In this document: positions 16,581 to 24,773 of the stretch, piece after piece
How the letters are laid out: each line of letters opens with the position of its first letter
Numbering within the stretch: position 1 is the stretch's first letter
Source of the DNA: Streptomyces cirratus
GTDB lineage: Bacteria > Actinomycetota > Actinomycetes > Streptomycetales > Streptomycetaceae
Reading direction: 5' to 3'
Length of the DNA stretch: 64,000 bases
Assembly: GCF_014650775.1 (NCBI RefSeq)
Contig: NZ_BMVP01000017.1
Location: forward strand, 1-64,000
Position numbers and translations under genes: made by a program
Notes under the pieces: model-generated
Told to the model about the DNA's origin: nothing
Databases searched by the model: none
What the model saw: only the letters and a program-made list of their open reading frames with translations

Positions 16581-17561
16581 ATGAAGGCCATCGTCATATC
16601 CGCCTACGGCGCCCCCGAGGTACTGCACGTCACCGAACTGCCCGACCCCGTGCCCGCGCCGGAAGAGGTGCTGATCCGGGTCGAGGCGTTCGGCCTCAAC
16701 CACGCCGAGGCGTACATGCGCGCCGGCAGCTGGGGAGACGTCGCGGCCGTCCCGGGGATCGAGTGCGCGGGATCGGTCGAAGCCGACCCCTCGGGCCGCC
16801 TCGCCCCCGGAACCCGGGTCGTGGCGGTCCTCGGCGGCATGGGCCGTACCCGCAACGGCAGTTACGCCGAGCTGGTCACGGTGCCGGCCAGCAACGTGAC
16901 AGCGGTGGACTCGTCGCTGGGATGGGCCGAGCTGGCGGCCGTGCCCGAGGTCTACGCGACGGCGTGGAGCGGGCTGTTCGGCAACCTCGGCCTGCGCCCG
17001 GGCGAGCGGGTCCTGGTCCGCGGAGCGACGTCCTCCCTCGGCCAGGCCGCCGTCAACCTCGCCGTCGACCACGGCGCGAGCGTGCTCGCGACCACCCGCA
17101 ATCCCGCGCACGCACTACTCCTCGAGGAACTCGGCGCCGAGGAGGTCCTCATCGACGACGGACACCTGGCCGCCCAGGTCAGCGGGGGCGGCCACGCCGT
17201 CGACGCGGTGTTCGACCTCGTCGGCAACAGCGTCCTGCGCGACTCCCTGGCCACGGTCCGTCCCCGTGGCCGGGTCTGCCAGCTCGGTTTCCTCGGCGGC
17301 TTGGAGCCGGTGCGCGACTTCAACCCGATCACCGACCTCCCCTCCGGCGTGCAGCTGAGCTTCTTCGGCAGCGCCTTCGTCCTGGGCGGCCCCGACTTCC
17401 CGCTCGCCGACGTCCCGTTGGACGCGATCTACGCCAAGGTCGAGTCCGGGGTCCTGTCGGCGAGGCCGGTGCGGACCTTCCGTTTCGAGGAGATCGTCGA
17501 GGCCCACCGGGTCATGGAAGCGGGTGGGGCGCTGGGCAAGATGACCGTCGTCGTCGGCTGA
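16581..17561 (+). CDS. Zinc-independent quinone oxidoreductase (MDR family)
   Basis: 326 residues, MKAIVISAYGAPEVLHVTEL start typical of the NADPH:quinone oxidoreductase branch of medium-chain dehydrogenases. The GroES-like domain spans about 1-125. The nucleotide-binding Rossmann fold begins at VLVRGATSSLGQAAVNLA (about 144-161). The catalytic-zinc and structural-zinc Cys clusters of alcohol dehydrogenases are absent. It probably reduces quinones or reactive enones using NADPH. A TetR gene just upstream with matching operator sequences suggests induction by an electrophile or quinone. Confidence 0.9.
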   Translation: MKAIVISAYGAPEVLHVTELPDPVPAPEEVLIRVEAFGLNHAEAYMRAGSWGDVAAVPGIECAGSVEADPSGRLAPGTRVVAVLGGMGRTRNGSYAELVTVPASNVTAVDSSLGWAELAAVPEVYATAWSGLFGNLGLRPGERVLVRGATSSLGQAAVNLAVDHGASVLATTRNPAHALLLEELGAEEVLIDDGHLAAQVSGGGHAVDAVFDLVGNSVLRDSLATVRPRGRVCQLGFLGGLEPVRDFNPITDLPSGVQLSFFGSAFVLGGPDFPLADVPLDAIYAKVESGVLSARPVRTFRFEEIVEAHRVMEAGGALGKMTVVVG

Positions 17562-17583
17562 GCGCCCCCGCCGGGACCGGGGC

Positions 17584-18327
17584 CTACGTCCGGTCCCGGT
17601 ACACGCGCAGCTCGGAGACCTCGTACGACATCTCCGTGACCTCCGGCTCCGGCGCCGGGTGGTAGTTGCCCGCGCACACCGAGAGGTTGACGATGAGGTA
17701 GGCGCGCCAGCCGCGGCCCACGCCCCGGCGGTCGGAGAAGACGCGGGCGCCGTTGACCCACCAGACGACCGAGTTCCGGCCGAACTCCACGCGCAGGTCC
17801 ACCCAGGCGCCGGGCCGGACCGAGGGGTCGCGGTGGTAGCGGTGGGCCTCCCGGACGTGGTTGGAGAGTTCGAGCAGGTCGGGGTTGTCGGGGTGGTACT
17901 CGAAGACGTCGATCTCCTGGCCGCCGTCGCGCCAGGTCCAGATCGCGGGCCAGGCCCCCAGCTCCGCGGGGAGCCGTACCCGTGCCTCCAGCACGTCGCC
18001 GGTGCGCACCATGAAGCCCTCGTCGCTGCCCTCGGTGGTGAGCAGGCCGGTGTCCCAGTTGCCGTCGGGGCGGCGGGTGGCGCGGAAGACGCCGGTGCGG
18101 CTGTAGGCGGGGTCTTCCACCAGGTGGTCGAGTTTGTTGTCGCCGGGGTTGACGGGGCCGCCGTCGGGATAGGCCCAGGAGCGGCCGGCGACCCATTGGG
18201 CGGGAGAGGTGAAGTCGGCGGTGAAGACGGGGGCGCGGCGGGGTCCGGGTACCGCCGCTCCGCCACCGCCTCCCGGGGCGAGGCGGGACGTCAGGCGTCC
18301 CAGCCAGCCGAGCAGGTCCGTGTCCAT
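17584..18327 (-). CDS. GH16-like glycoside hydrolase domain protein without signal peptide
   Basis: 247 residues. The GH16 catalytic signature ExDxxE is present as QEIDVFEYH (E138, D140, E143). It is flanked by the expected WPAIWTW before it and a later WWVNGARVFSD and YLIVNLSVCAG, the beta-jellyroll strands of laminarinase/beta-glucanase-type enzymes. Relatives are usually secreted, but the N-terminus (MDTDLLGWLGRLTSRLAPGG) is not a signal peptide. The longer start at 18360 does not supply one either. It may act inside the cell or leave by another route. Substrate unknown. Confidence 0.82.
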   Translation of the reverse strand: MDTDLLGWLGRLTSRLAPGGGGGAAVPGPRRAPVFTADFTSPAQWVAGRSWAYPDGGPVNPGDNKLDHLVEDPAYSRTGVFRATRRPDGNWDTGLLTTEGSDEGFMVRTGDVLEARVRLPAELGAWPAIWTWRDGGQEIDVFEYHPDNPDLLELSNHVREAHRYHRDPSVRPGAWVDLRVEFGRNSVVWWVNGARVFSDRRGVGRGWRAYLIVNLSVCAGNYHPAPEPEVTEMSYEVSELRVYRDRT

Positions 18328-18397
18328 GGAGAGTGTCTGCCCGCAGGCGGAGCCGACCATGCCGGATCCATCGCCCTGGGTAGTCGCACGGTTGCGT

Positions 18398-19015
18398 TCA
18401 GCGACGGGTATTGCGGGCCGCCGCGAGGAACGCGCGGATGAGCTCCGGTGACTTCACTCCGCGCTCCCGCTCGACGCCGCTGGAGACGTCCACGCCCCAC
18501 GCGCCGGTGGCGAGCAGGGCCGCCCCGACGTTGTCGGGGTCGAGGCCCCCCGCCAGCAGCCAGCGGCCGCGCGGCGCGGTGAACTCCTCGGAGGCCCAGT
18601 TCCACGGCTTGCCGGAGCCGGGGTCGGGGGCGTCGAGCAGCAGCAGGTCCTCGCCGTACTCCCCGGCGGCCGCGACGGCGGTGGCGGTGGCGCGGATCAG
18701 CGTCCGCCCCTCCGCGCGCAGTTCCCCGTAGTACTCGGGCCCCTCGTCGCCGTGCAGCTGTACGGAGCGCACCCCGCTCTCCTCCGTCAGCCGCCGGACC
18801 TCCTCCACCGACTGCCCGCGGAAGACCCCGACGGTCAGCACCCCCGCCGGCACCCGCCCGGCCAGCTCCCGCGCCTTCGCGGCGTCGACGGTGCGCGGGC
18901 TGCCCGGGGCGAACACGAACCCGACGGCGTCCGCCCCGGCCCCGACGGCCACGTCGACGTCGTGCGCGGTCTTCAACCCGCAGATCTTGACGAAGGGTGC
19001 GCTGCTCTCGCTCAT
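18398..19015 (-). CDS. trpF: Phosphoribosylanthranilate isomerase
   Basis: 205 residues, a TIM-barrel TrpF. The catalytic base C12 is in FVKICGLK and the catalytic acid D129 in LLLLDAPDPGSGK. The phosphate loops LAGGLDPDN and VDVSSGVE are intact. It isomerises N-(5-phosphoribosyl)anthranilate in tryptophan synthesis. Streptomyces normally lacks a separate TrpF because bifunctional PriA does both the HisA and TrpF steps, so this copy is either redundant or specialised. No other trp gene is nearby. It lies downstream of groEL on the same strand, beyond a strong terminator. Confidence 0.88.
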   Translation of the reverse strand: MSESSAPFVKICGLKTAHDVDVAVGAGADAVGFVFAPGSPRTVDAAKARELAGRVPAGVLTVGVFRGQSVEEVRRLTEESGVRSVQLHGDEGPEYYGELRAEGRTLIRATATAVAAAGEYGEDLLLLDAPDPGSGKPWNWASEEFTAPRGRWLLAGGLDPDNVGAALLATGAWGVDVSSGVERERGVKSPELIRAFLAAARNTRR

Positions 19016-19075
19016 GCCTCCGAGTCAACCAGACCGCCGCCCCGCCCGCGGACCTGTCCCGAGGACCGGGAACGC

Positions 19076-19111
19076 CCGAGGGCGGCACCCCTGGTGGGGT
19101 GCCGCCCTCGG
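19076..19111 (-). terminator. Terminator after groEL
   Basis: A perfect 16-bp stem (CCGAGGGCGGCACCCC / GGGGTGCCGCCCTCGG) around a TGGT loop, 42 bases past the groEL stop and before trpF. It probably ends the groEL transcript and makes trpF independent. Confidence 0.85.
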
Positions 19112-19152
19112 AACATGGAGCGTGGTGCGGACTGCCGATCAGCCGGGGCCGA

Positions 19153-20775
19153 TCAGAAGTCCATGTCGCCGCCCGGCATGCCACCCGGCGCGCCGGCGCC
19201 GGCCTTCTCGGGCTTGTCGGCGATGACGGCCTCGGTGGTCAGGAACAGCGCGGCGATCGACGCGGCGTTCTGCAGCGCGGAGCGCGTGACCTTCGCCGGG
19301 TCGATGATCCCCTCGGCGATCATGTCGACGTACTCGCCGGTCGCGGCGTTCAGACCGTGACCGATCGGGAGGTTGCGCACCTTCTCGACGACGACGCCAC
19401 CCTCGAGACCACCGTTGACGGCGATCTGCTTGAGCGGGGCCTCCAGGGCGAGCTTCACGGCGTTGGCGCCGGTCGCCTCGTCACCGGTGAGCTCCAGCTT
19501 CTCGAAGACCGAGGAGGCCTGGAGCAGGGCCACGCCACCACCGGCGACGATGCCCTCTTCGACGGCCGCCTTCGCGTTGCGAACGGCGTCCTCGATGCGG
19601 TGCTTGCGCTCCTTGAGCTCGACCTCGGTCGCGGCACCGGCCTTGATGACGGCCACGCCGCCGGCCAGCTTCGCGAGGCGCTCCTGGAGCTTCTCGCGGT
19701 CGTAGTCCGAGTCGGAGTTCTCGATCTCGGCGCGGATCTGGTTGACGCGGCCCTGGACCTGGTCGCTGTCACCGGCGCCGTCGACGATGGTCGTCTCGTC
19801 CTTGGTGATGACGACCTTGCGGGCGCGGCCGAGCAGGTCGAGACCGGCGTTCTCCAGCTTGAGGCCGACCTCCTCGGAGATGACGGTGCCGCCCGTGAGG
19901 ATGGCGATGTCACCGAGCATGGCCTTGCGGCGGTCGCCGAAGCCCGGGGCCTTGACGGCGACGGACTTGAAGGTGCCGCGGATCTTGTTGACGACCAGGG
20001 TCGACAGGGCCTCGCCCTCGACGTCCTCGGCGATGATCAGCAGCGGCTTGCCGGACTGCATGACCTTCTCCAGGAGCGGCAGCAGGTCCTTGACCGAGCC
20101 GATCTTGGAGTTGACGATCAGGATGTACGGGTCGTCGAGCGACGCCTCCATACGCTCCATGTCGGTGGCGAAGTACGCCGAGATGTAGCCCTTGTCGAAG
20201 CGCATGCCCTCGGTGAGCTCGAGCTCCAGACCGAAGGTCTGGGACTCCTCGACGGTGATGACGCCTTCCTTGCCGACCTTGTCCATGGCCTCGGCGATGA
20301 GCTCGCCGATCTGGGTGTCGGCGGCGGAGATGGAGGCCGTCGAAGCGATCTGCTCCTTGGTCTCGACATCCTTGGCCTGCGCGAGCAGGGCGGCGGAGAC
20401 GGCCTCGACGGCCTTCTCGATACCACGCTTGAGGGCCATCGGGTTGGCGCCGGCGGCCACGTTGCGCAGGCCCTCGCGGACGAGCGCCTGGGCCAGCACG
20501 GTGGCGGTGGTCGTACCGTCGCCCGCGACGTCGTCCGTCTTCTTGGCGACTTCCTTGACCAGCTCGGCGCCGATCTTCTCGTACGGGTCCTCGAGCTCGA
20601 TCTCCTTGGCGATGGACACACCATCGTTGGTGATCGTGGGGGCGCCCCACTTCTTCTCAAGGACGACGTTGCGACCCTTGGGGCCAAGGGTGACCTTGAC
20701 GGCGTCGGCGAGCTGGTTCATGCCACGCTCGAGACCGCGCCGGGCCTCCTCGTTGAACGAAATGATCTTGGCCAT
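19153..20775 (-). CDS. groEL: 60-kDa chaperonin GroEL (solitary copy)
   Basis: 540 residues, full-length GroEL starting MAKIISFNEEARRGLERGMN. The ATP site includes GDGTTTATVLAQALVREGLR (about 86-105). The C-terminus is the Gly/Met/Asp type, ending GGMPGGDMDF. No groES precedes it, matching the second, monocistronic groEL2 of Streptomyces; the other copy sits in a groESL operon elsewhere. Two CIRCE operators upstream indicate HrcA heat-shock repression. Confidence 0.97.
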   Translation of the reverse strand: MAKIISFNEEARRGLERGMNQLADAVKVTLGPKGRNVVLEKKWGAPTITNDGVSIAKEIELEDPYEKIGAELVKEVAKKTDDVAGDGTTTATVLAQALVREGLRNVAAGANPMALKRGIEKAVEAVSAALLAQAKDVETKEQIASTASISAADTQIGELIAEAMDKVGKEGVITVEESQTFGLELELTEGMRFDKGYISAYFATDMERMEASLDDPYILIVNSKIGSVKDLLPLLEKVMQSGKPLLIIAEDVEGEALSTLVVNKIRGTFKSVAVKAPGFGDRRKAMLGDIAILTGGTVISEEVGLKLENAGLDLLGRARKVVITKDETTIVDGAGDSDQVQGRVNQIRAEIENSDSDYDREKLQERLAKLAGGVAVIKAGAATEVELKERKHRIEDAVRNAKAAVEEGIVAGGGVALLQASSVFEKLELTGDEATGANAVKLALEAPLKQIAVNGGLEGGVVVEKVRNLPIGHGLNAATGEYVDMIAEGIIDPAKVTRSALQNAASIAALFLTTEAVIADKPEKAGAGAPGGMPGGDMDF

Positions 20776-20905
20776 CTGAAGTGGTCCTCCAGGACTGGGG
20801 TGGATTGCTCCTGGACCGCGCCCGCGCCCGCGACGGACGGCCGGCGAGCCCGGCGGTTCCTTCCCGCCGGACCCTTGGGCCTCACCGACCCGGTCCTCGT
20901 TTCAG

Positions 20906-20930
20906 TAGCACTCTCACCTGGAGAGTGCTA
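20906..20930 (-). promoter_or_regulatory. CIRCE operator 1 of groEL
   Basis: TAGCACTC and GAGTGCTA, separated by 9 bases, form the HrcA-binding CIRCE inverted repeat. It lies about 130 bases before the groEL start, in the promoter region. Confidence 0.9.
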
Positions 20931-20940
20931 ACGCCAATGA

Positions 20941-20967
20941 TTAGCACTCGACCCCGTCGAGTGCAAG
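20941..20967 (-). promoter_or_regulatory. CIRCE operator 2 of groEL
   Basis: TTAGCACTC, 9 spacer bases, then GAGTGCAAG: a second CIRCE with one perfect arm and one arm ending CAAG instead of CTAA. It starts 10 bases beyond the first, so two HrcA dimers could bind side by side. Confidence 0.85.
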
Positions 20968-21011
20968 CGGCTTCGGCAACGCCGGGCCAAGACCCCGCCC
21001 CGGACGCACGA

Positions 21012-21045
21012 GGGGCCCACATCCCGTGTCCGGGATGTGGGCCCC
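21012..21045 (-). terminator. Terminator after the cold-shock gene
   Basis: A perfect 14-bp stem (GGGGCCCACATCCC / GGGATGTGGGCCCC) around a 6-base loop, 70 bases after the csp stop. It separates csp from the groEL promoter. Confidence 0.85.
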
Positions 21046-21114
21046 TGGTGCGCCTGACGTCTTGAGAGCGTCCGACGTCGAAGACCTGTTGCGTCGGTGG
21101 TCGATCGCGCCGGG

Positions 21115-21321
21115 TTAGCCGAGTGCGAGCTTGACCATGTCCGCCTGAGGACCCTTCTGGCCCTGCGAGATCTCGAACTCGACCCGCTGACCCTCTTCAA
21201 GGGTGCGGTACCCGTCCATCTGGATGGCGCTGTAGTGGACGAACACATCCGCACCACCGTCGACCGCGATGAAGCCGTAGCCCTTCTCCGCGTTGAACCA
21301 CTTGACGGTGCCCTGAGCCAT
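21115..21321 (-). CDS. Cold-shock domain protein
   Basis: 68 residues, one cold-shock domain. RNP1 is KGYGFI (about 14-19) and RNP2 is VFVHYSAI (about 26-33). It binds single-stranded RNA or DNA and acts as an RNA chaperone in the cytoplasm. Of the several Streptomyces csp genes, this is the one beside groEL2. It has a 400-base upstream region unusually rich in A and T, which may include a long mRNA leader. No AGGAGG-type site is seen directly before the ATG apart from GGGGAGTTAGGC. Confidence 0.95.
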   Translation of the reverse strand: MAQGTVKWFNAEKGYGFIAVDGGADVFVHYSAIQMDGYRTLEEGQRVEFEISQGQKGPQADMVKLALG

Positions 21322-21659
21322 GCCTAACTCCCCTATTACTGGCCCTTGCGCAGGACCGCACTTCGCGGACCCGGGTCAGAACTTGCGCCGGAACGCCTCG
21401 ACCGCGGCTGAATGTATCCGCACCGGTGCTGTCTGCAACAGGTCATTCCGACGAGAATTCTGGACAAGGAGGAATATGGAAATCAAGTGAAAAGTAGGCA
21501 TATTCCCGGGCAACTCGGGCCCGACATCCGACACCAAAGCCTCATACCAGACTCGCATGTTGACTCAATGTCAACCCTCCGGCGGCCCGCTCATATGCGG
21601 CGGGCAAGAACAGCGGAGGGGACTTCCCCAACTCTACCGCGCCCAATCAACGAGAATTA
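21322..21659. other. AT-richer gap upstream of the cold-shock gene
   Basis: No convincing gene. The stretch is markedly richer in A and T than its surroundings and probably holds the csp promoter and leader. A perfect ribosome-binding site and ATG (AAGGAGGAATATG at about 21466-21478, + strand) opens only a four-codon frame (MEIK, stop at 21490). A 60-codon minus-strand frame (21376-21558) has no recognisable features. A partial copy of the neighbouring terminator arm (AGCGGAGGGG) occurs near 21612. Confidence 0.5.
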
Positions 21660-21684
21660 CCCCCTCCGCTTTTAGCGGAGGGGG
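21660..21684 (-). terminator. Terminator after the sulfur-carrier gene
   Basis: A perfect 11-bp stem (CCCCCTCCGCT / AGCGGAGGGGG) with a three-base loop, 45 bases past the MoaD/ThiS-like gene's stop. It probably ends the thrC-sulfur carrier transcript. Confidence 0.8.
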
Positions 21685-21728
21685 CAATTCAGGTGGGACG
21701 CGATGTGGCTACAGCGGGAACCCGGCTG

Positions 21729-22007
21729 TCAGCAGCCGCCGGCCACGGCGGGGATGATCGAGACTCCCGCGCCGTCCGGCGTCGGCGTCTGCAGGCCGCC
21801 CTCGAAGCGCACGTCGTCGTCGTTGACGTAGACGTTCACGAAGCGGCGCAGCTTGCCCTGGTCGTCTAGGACGCGGGCCGCGATGCCCGGGTGGCTCTTC
21901 TCCAGGGACTCGATGACCTCGGAGAGGGTCACGCCCTCGGCGGGGACCTCGGCCTGGCCACCGGTGTAGGTGCGCAGGATGGTGGGGATGCGGACGTTGA
22001 CGCTCAT
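21729..22007 (-). CDS. MoaD/ThiS-family sulfur-carrier protein (CysO-like)
   Basis: 92 residues with a ubiquitin-like fold: MSVNVRIPTILRTYTGG opening, FVNVYVNDDDVR centre and the C-terminal tail SIIPAVAGGC. Sulfur carriers are activated at a terminal Gly-Gly, which becomes a thiocarboxylate. Here one Cys follows the Gly-Gly, so removal of the last residue would be needed first. In mycobacteria the homologue CysO supplies sulfur for a cysteine-synthesis route with CysM and the protease Mec. Here it follows threonine synthase by 41 bases in the same orientation, pointing to amino-acid sulfur metabolism. Confidence 0.85.
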   Translation of the reverse strand: MSVNVRIPTILRTYTGGQAEVPAEGVTLSEVIESLEKSHPGIAARVLDDQGKLRRFVNVYVNDDDVRFEGGLQTPTPDGAGVSIIPAVAGGC

Positions 22008-22048
22008 GGCGCTGCTGCCTTTCCGGAAGCGGTGGGATGGGTCGGGCC

Positions 22049-23344
22049 TCAGGCCAGGCCGGCAGCGCGGAACGCGTCCAGGCTGGGGCGGATGGTGGCG
22101 GTCTGGCCGCTGTCCGAGGCCACCGCCTCCAGGGTCTTGAGGCCGTCACCGGTGTTGAGGACGACCGTGGTCAGGGAGGGGTCGAGCTGCCCGTTCTCGA
22201 TGAGCTTCTTCGTCACGCCGACGGTCACGCCGCCCGCGGTCTCGGCGAAGATGCCCTCGGCCCGGGCGAGGATCTTGATGGCCTCGACGACCTGCTCGTC
22301 GTTGACGTCCTCGACGTAGCCGCCGGTGCGGCGGGCGATGTCCAGGACGTACGGGCCGTCCGCCGGGTTGCCGATGGCCAGGGACTTGGCGATGGTGTTC
22401 GGCTTCTGCGGGCGCACCACCTCGTGGCCGGCCTTGAAGGCCGTCGACACGGGCGAGCAGCCCTCGGCCTGGGCGCCGAAGATCTTGTACGGCTTGTCCT
22501 CGACCAGCCCGAGCTTGATCAGCTCCTGGAGCCCCTTGTCGATCTTCGTCAGCTGCGAGCCGGACGCGATGGGGATCACGATCTGGTCGGGCAGCTGCCA
22601 GCCGAGCTGCTCGCAGATCTCGTAGGCCAGCGTCTTGGAACCCTCGCCGTAGTAGGGGCGCAGGTTGACGTTGACGAAGCCCCAGCCCTCGCCCAGCGGG
22701 TCACCGATGAGCTCGGAGCAGAAACGGTTGACGTCGTCGTAGTTGCCCTCGATGCCGACGAGTTCGCCGCCGTAGACACCGGCCATGACGACCTTGCCCT
22801 GCTCCAGGTCGTGCGGGATGAACACGCAGGAGCGGAAGCCGGCCCGGGCGGCCGCGGCGCCGACGGCGCCGGCCAGGTTGCCGGTGGAGGAGCAGGAGAG
22901 CGTCGTGTAGCCGAAGGCGCGGGCGGCCTCGACGGCGATGGCGACGACGCGGTCCTTGAAGGAGTGCGTCGGGTTGCCGGAGTCGTCCTTGACGTAGAGC
23001 TTGCCGGTGACGCCAAGCTCCTTGGCCAGGTTGGCCGCGTCCACGAGCTTGGTGAAGCCCGGGTTGAGGCTGGGCTTGGAGGCCACGTCCGCCGGGACGG
23101 GCAGCAGCGGGGCGTAGCGCCAGATGTTGTCGGGACCCGCCTCGATCGCGGCGCGCAGCGCCTCCGGGTCACCGGTCGGCAGGTCGTACGCGACTTCGAG
23201 CGGTCCGAAACACTCGGCGCAGGCGAAGATCGGGCCGAGGTCGAAGCGCGTTCCGCATTCGCGGCAGGACAGGCCGGTGGCGGGTCCGAGATCGACAGAG
23301 GTGCCGGTGGATCCGGCAGAGGTGGCGACAGTCTGTGCAGCCAT
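22049..23344 (-). CDS. thrC: Threonine synthase
   Basis: 431 residues. It converts O-phosphohomoserine to threonine with pyridoxal phosphate. The PLP lysine is K130 in NPTHSFKDR, and the phosphate loop is SCSSTGNLAGAVGAAAA. An N-terminal CxxC...CxxC set (C27, C30, C42, C45) may bind zinc. ATG 23344 is preceded on the coding strand by GAGGAGAAAGGGCC, which supports it over the 16-residue-longer frame start. It leads a short operon with the MoaD/ThiS-like gene and is transcribed away from the glucosyl-3-phosphoglycerate synthase gene. Confidence 0.95.
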   Translation of the reverse strand: MAAQTVATSAGSTGTSVDLGPATGLSCRECGTRFDLGPIFACAECFGPLEVAYDLPTGDPEALRAAIEAGPDNIWRYAPLLPVPADVASKPSLNPGFTKLVDAANLAKELGVTGKLYVKDDSGNPTHSFKDRVVAIAVEAARAFGYTTLSCSSTGNLAGAVGAAAARAGFRSCVFIPHDLEQGKVVMAGVYGGELVGIEGNYDDVNRFCSELIGDPLGEGWGFVNVNLRPYYGEGSKTLAYEICEQLGWQLPDQIVIPIASGSQLTKIDKGLQELIKLGLVEDKPYKIFGAQAEGCSPVSTAFKAGHEVVRPQKPNTIAKSLAIGNPADGPYVLDIARRTGGYVEDVNDEQVVEAIKILARAEGIFAETAGGVTVGVTKKLIENGQLDPSLTTVVLNTGDGLKTLEAVASDSGQTATIRPSLDAFRAAGLA

Positions 23345-23623
23345 GATGGCGAGGCCCTTTCTCCTCATCTTCCCCATGGCGCACTTCGCCATGAGACGGA
23401 ATTGGCACCTTCCCTAGCCGGGGACCTCGCTGACGTCGCTGTGTGCGCGATCGCGAGAACCGACTGGAGGGTTGCCGGGGCTTCAACGGGCCGTGTCCCT
23501 CTGCCCCTCTGGATGAGCGGTATGGCGCGGCGCGTGCTCTGCGGCACGTCCGGGCATTTGTGCACGAGGACCCCGGCATGCCGTGGTCCTTCGCGTTGTT
23601 CAAGACTGTAACCGAAGGCCCGG

Positions 23624-24712
23624 GTGGTTGAGACAGCTGTCCGAACGGCGAGATGGATCACATTTCGCCCGAAAGCGCCTGCCGATCCGCCGCGACCCCG
23701 CGTCCTGAACACATCGATCCCGGGAGTGCCCGAAGTGCTGGAAGAGGTGGAGCGCTGGCTGGCCGACCGCTCCTGGCCGGCCGCCGACCGTCCGCTCGGC
23801 CGGCTGCTGGAGCGCAAGCGCGCGTCGGGAGCCACGGTCAGCGTGGTGCTGCCCGCGCTCGACGAGGAGGCCACGGTCGGCGCGATCGTCGAGGTGATCC
23901 GCCGTGACCTGATCGAGGGACTGCCGTTCCCCTTGGTGGACGAGCTGGTGGTGGTCGACTCCGGGTCGAGCGACCGTACGGCGGAGGTCGCCGCGAAGGC
24001 CGGAGCGCGCGTGGTGCACCGTGACTCGATCCTGCCGCGGCTGCCGGCGGTGCCCGGCAAGGGCGAGGTGCTGTGGCGCTCGCTGCTCGCGACCACCGGC
24101 GACATCGTCTGCTTCGTGGACGCCGACCTGCGGGACTTCTCGTCCGCGTTCGTCTCCGGCATCGTCGGCCCGCTGCTGACCGAACCGGACGTGCAGTTCG
24201 TCAAGGCGATGTACGACCGCCCGCTCGGCGACGCCCCGGGGCAGGGCGGCCGCGTCACGGAGCTGGTGGCCCGGCCCCTGCTGAACCTGCACTGGCCGCG
24301 GCTGGCCGGGTTCGTCCAGCCGCTGGGCGGCGAGTACGCCGTACGGCGCTCCCTGCTGGAGCGTCTGCCCTTCCCCGTCGGCTACGGCGTGGAACTGGGC
24401 CTGCTGGTGGACGCGCTGCACACGGTCGGGCTGGACGCGCTGGCCCAGGTCGACGTCGGCGTTCGGCTGCACCGCCACCAGGACGGGCAGGCGCTCGGCC
24501 GGATGGCCGCGGCGATCTACCGCACCGCGCAGCTGCGGCTCTCGCGCGGACACTCCCCCGGCCACCGCCGCGGGTACCCCCAGGTGCGGCCGGCGCTGAC
24601 CCAGTTCGAGCGGGGCCCGGAGGGCTTCGTGGCCCGGACGTACGCCGTCGACACCGAGGAGCGGCCGCCGATGCTGGAGATCGAGGAGTACGCGATCCGC
24701 CGCGTGGCGTGA
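23624..24712 (+). CDS. gpgS: Glucosyl-3-phosphoglycerate synthase (GT81)
   Basis: Up to 362 residues from GTG 23624; the true start may be further in, near VPEVLEEVERWL (about residue 35). GT-A glycosyltransferase: VSVVLPALDEEATVG (about 72-86), VVDSGSSDRT, and metal-binding DAD in FVDADLRDF (D166, D168). The EYAVRRSLLERLPFPVGYG block is typical of GpgS. It transfers glucose from a nucleotide sugar to 3-phosphoglycerate, the first step to glucosylglycerate. In mycobacteria this primes methylglucose lipopolysaccharide; elsewhere the product is an osmolyte. The otsA gene follows 61 bases later. Confidence 0.88.
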   Translation: MVETAVRTARWITFRPKAPADPPRPRVLNTSIPGVPEVLEEVERWLADRSWPAADRPLGRLLERKRASGATVSVVLPALDEEATVGAIVEVIRRDLIEGLPFPLVDELVVVDSGSSDRTAEVAAKAGARVVHRDSILPRLPAVPGKGEVLWRSLLATTGDIVCFVDADLRDFSSAFVSGIVGPLLTEPDVQFVKAMYDRPLGDAPGQGGRVTELVARPLLNLHWPRLAGFVQPLGGEYAVRRSLLERLPFPVGYGVELGLLVDALHTVGLDALAQVDVGVRLHRHQDGQALGRMAAAIYRTAQLRLSRGHSPGHRRGYPQVRPALTQFERGPEGFVARTYAVDTEERPPMLEIEEYAIRRVA

Positions 24713-24773
24713 TGCGGTGTGGCGTGACGCGGCGGCGGGTTTGAGGCGCGTGCGACGGGGTTAGGTTCGCGGC

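Noticed and set aside
21466..21490. Perfect ribosome-binding site and ATG with a four-codon ORF (MEIK)
   Set aside because: No downstream plus-strand gene exists for a leader peptide to control, so chance is the simplest reading.
21376..21558. 60-codon minus-strand frame upstream of the cold-shock gene
   Set aside because: No ribosome-binding site or domain; more likely part of the csp leader region.
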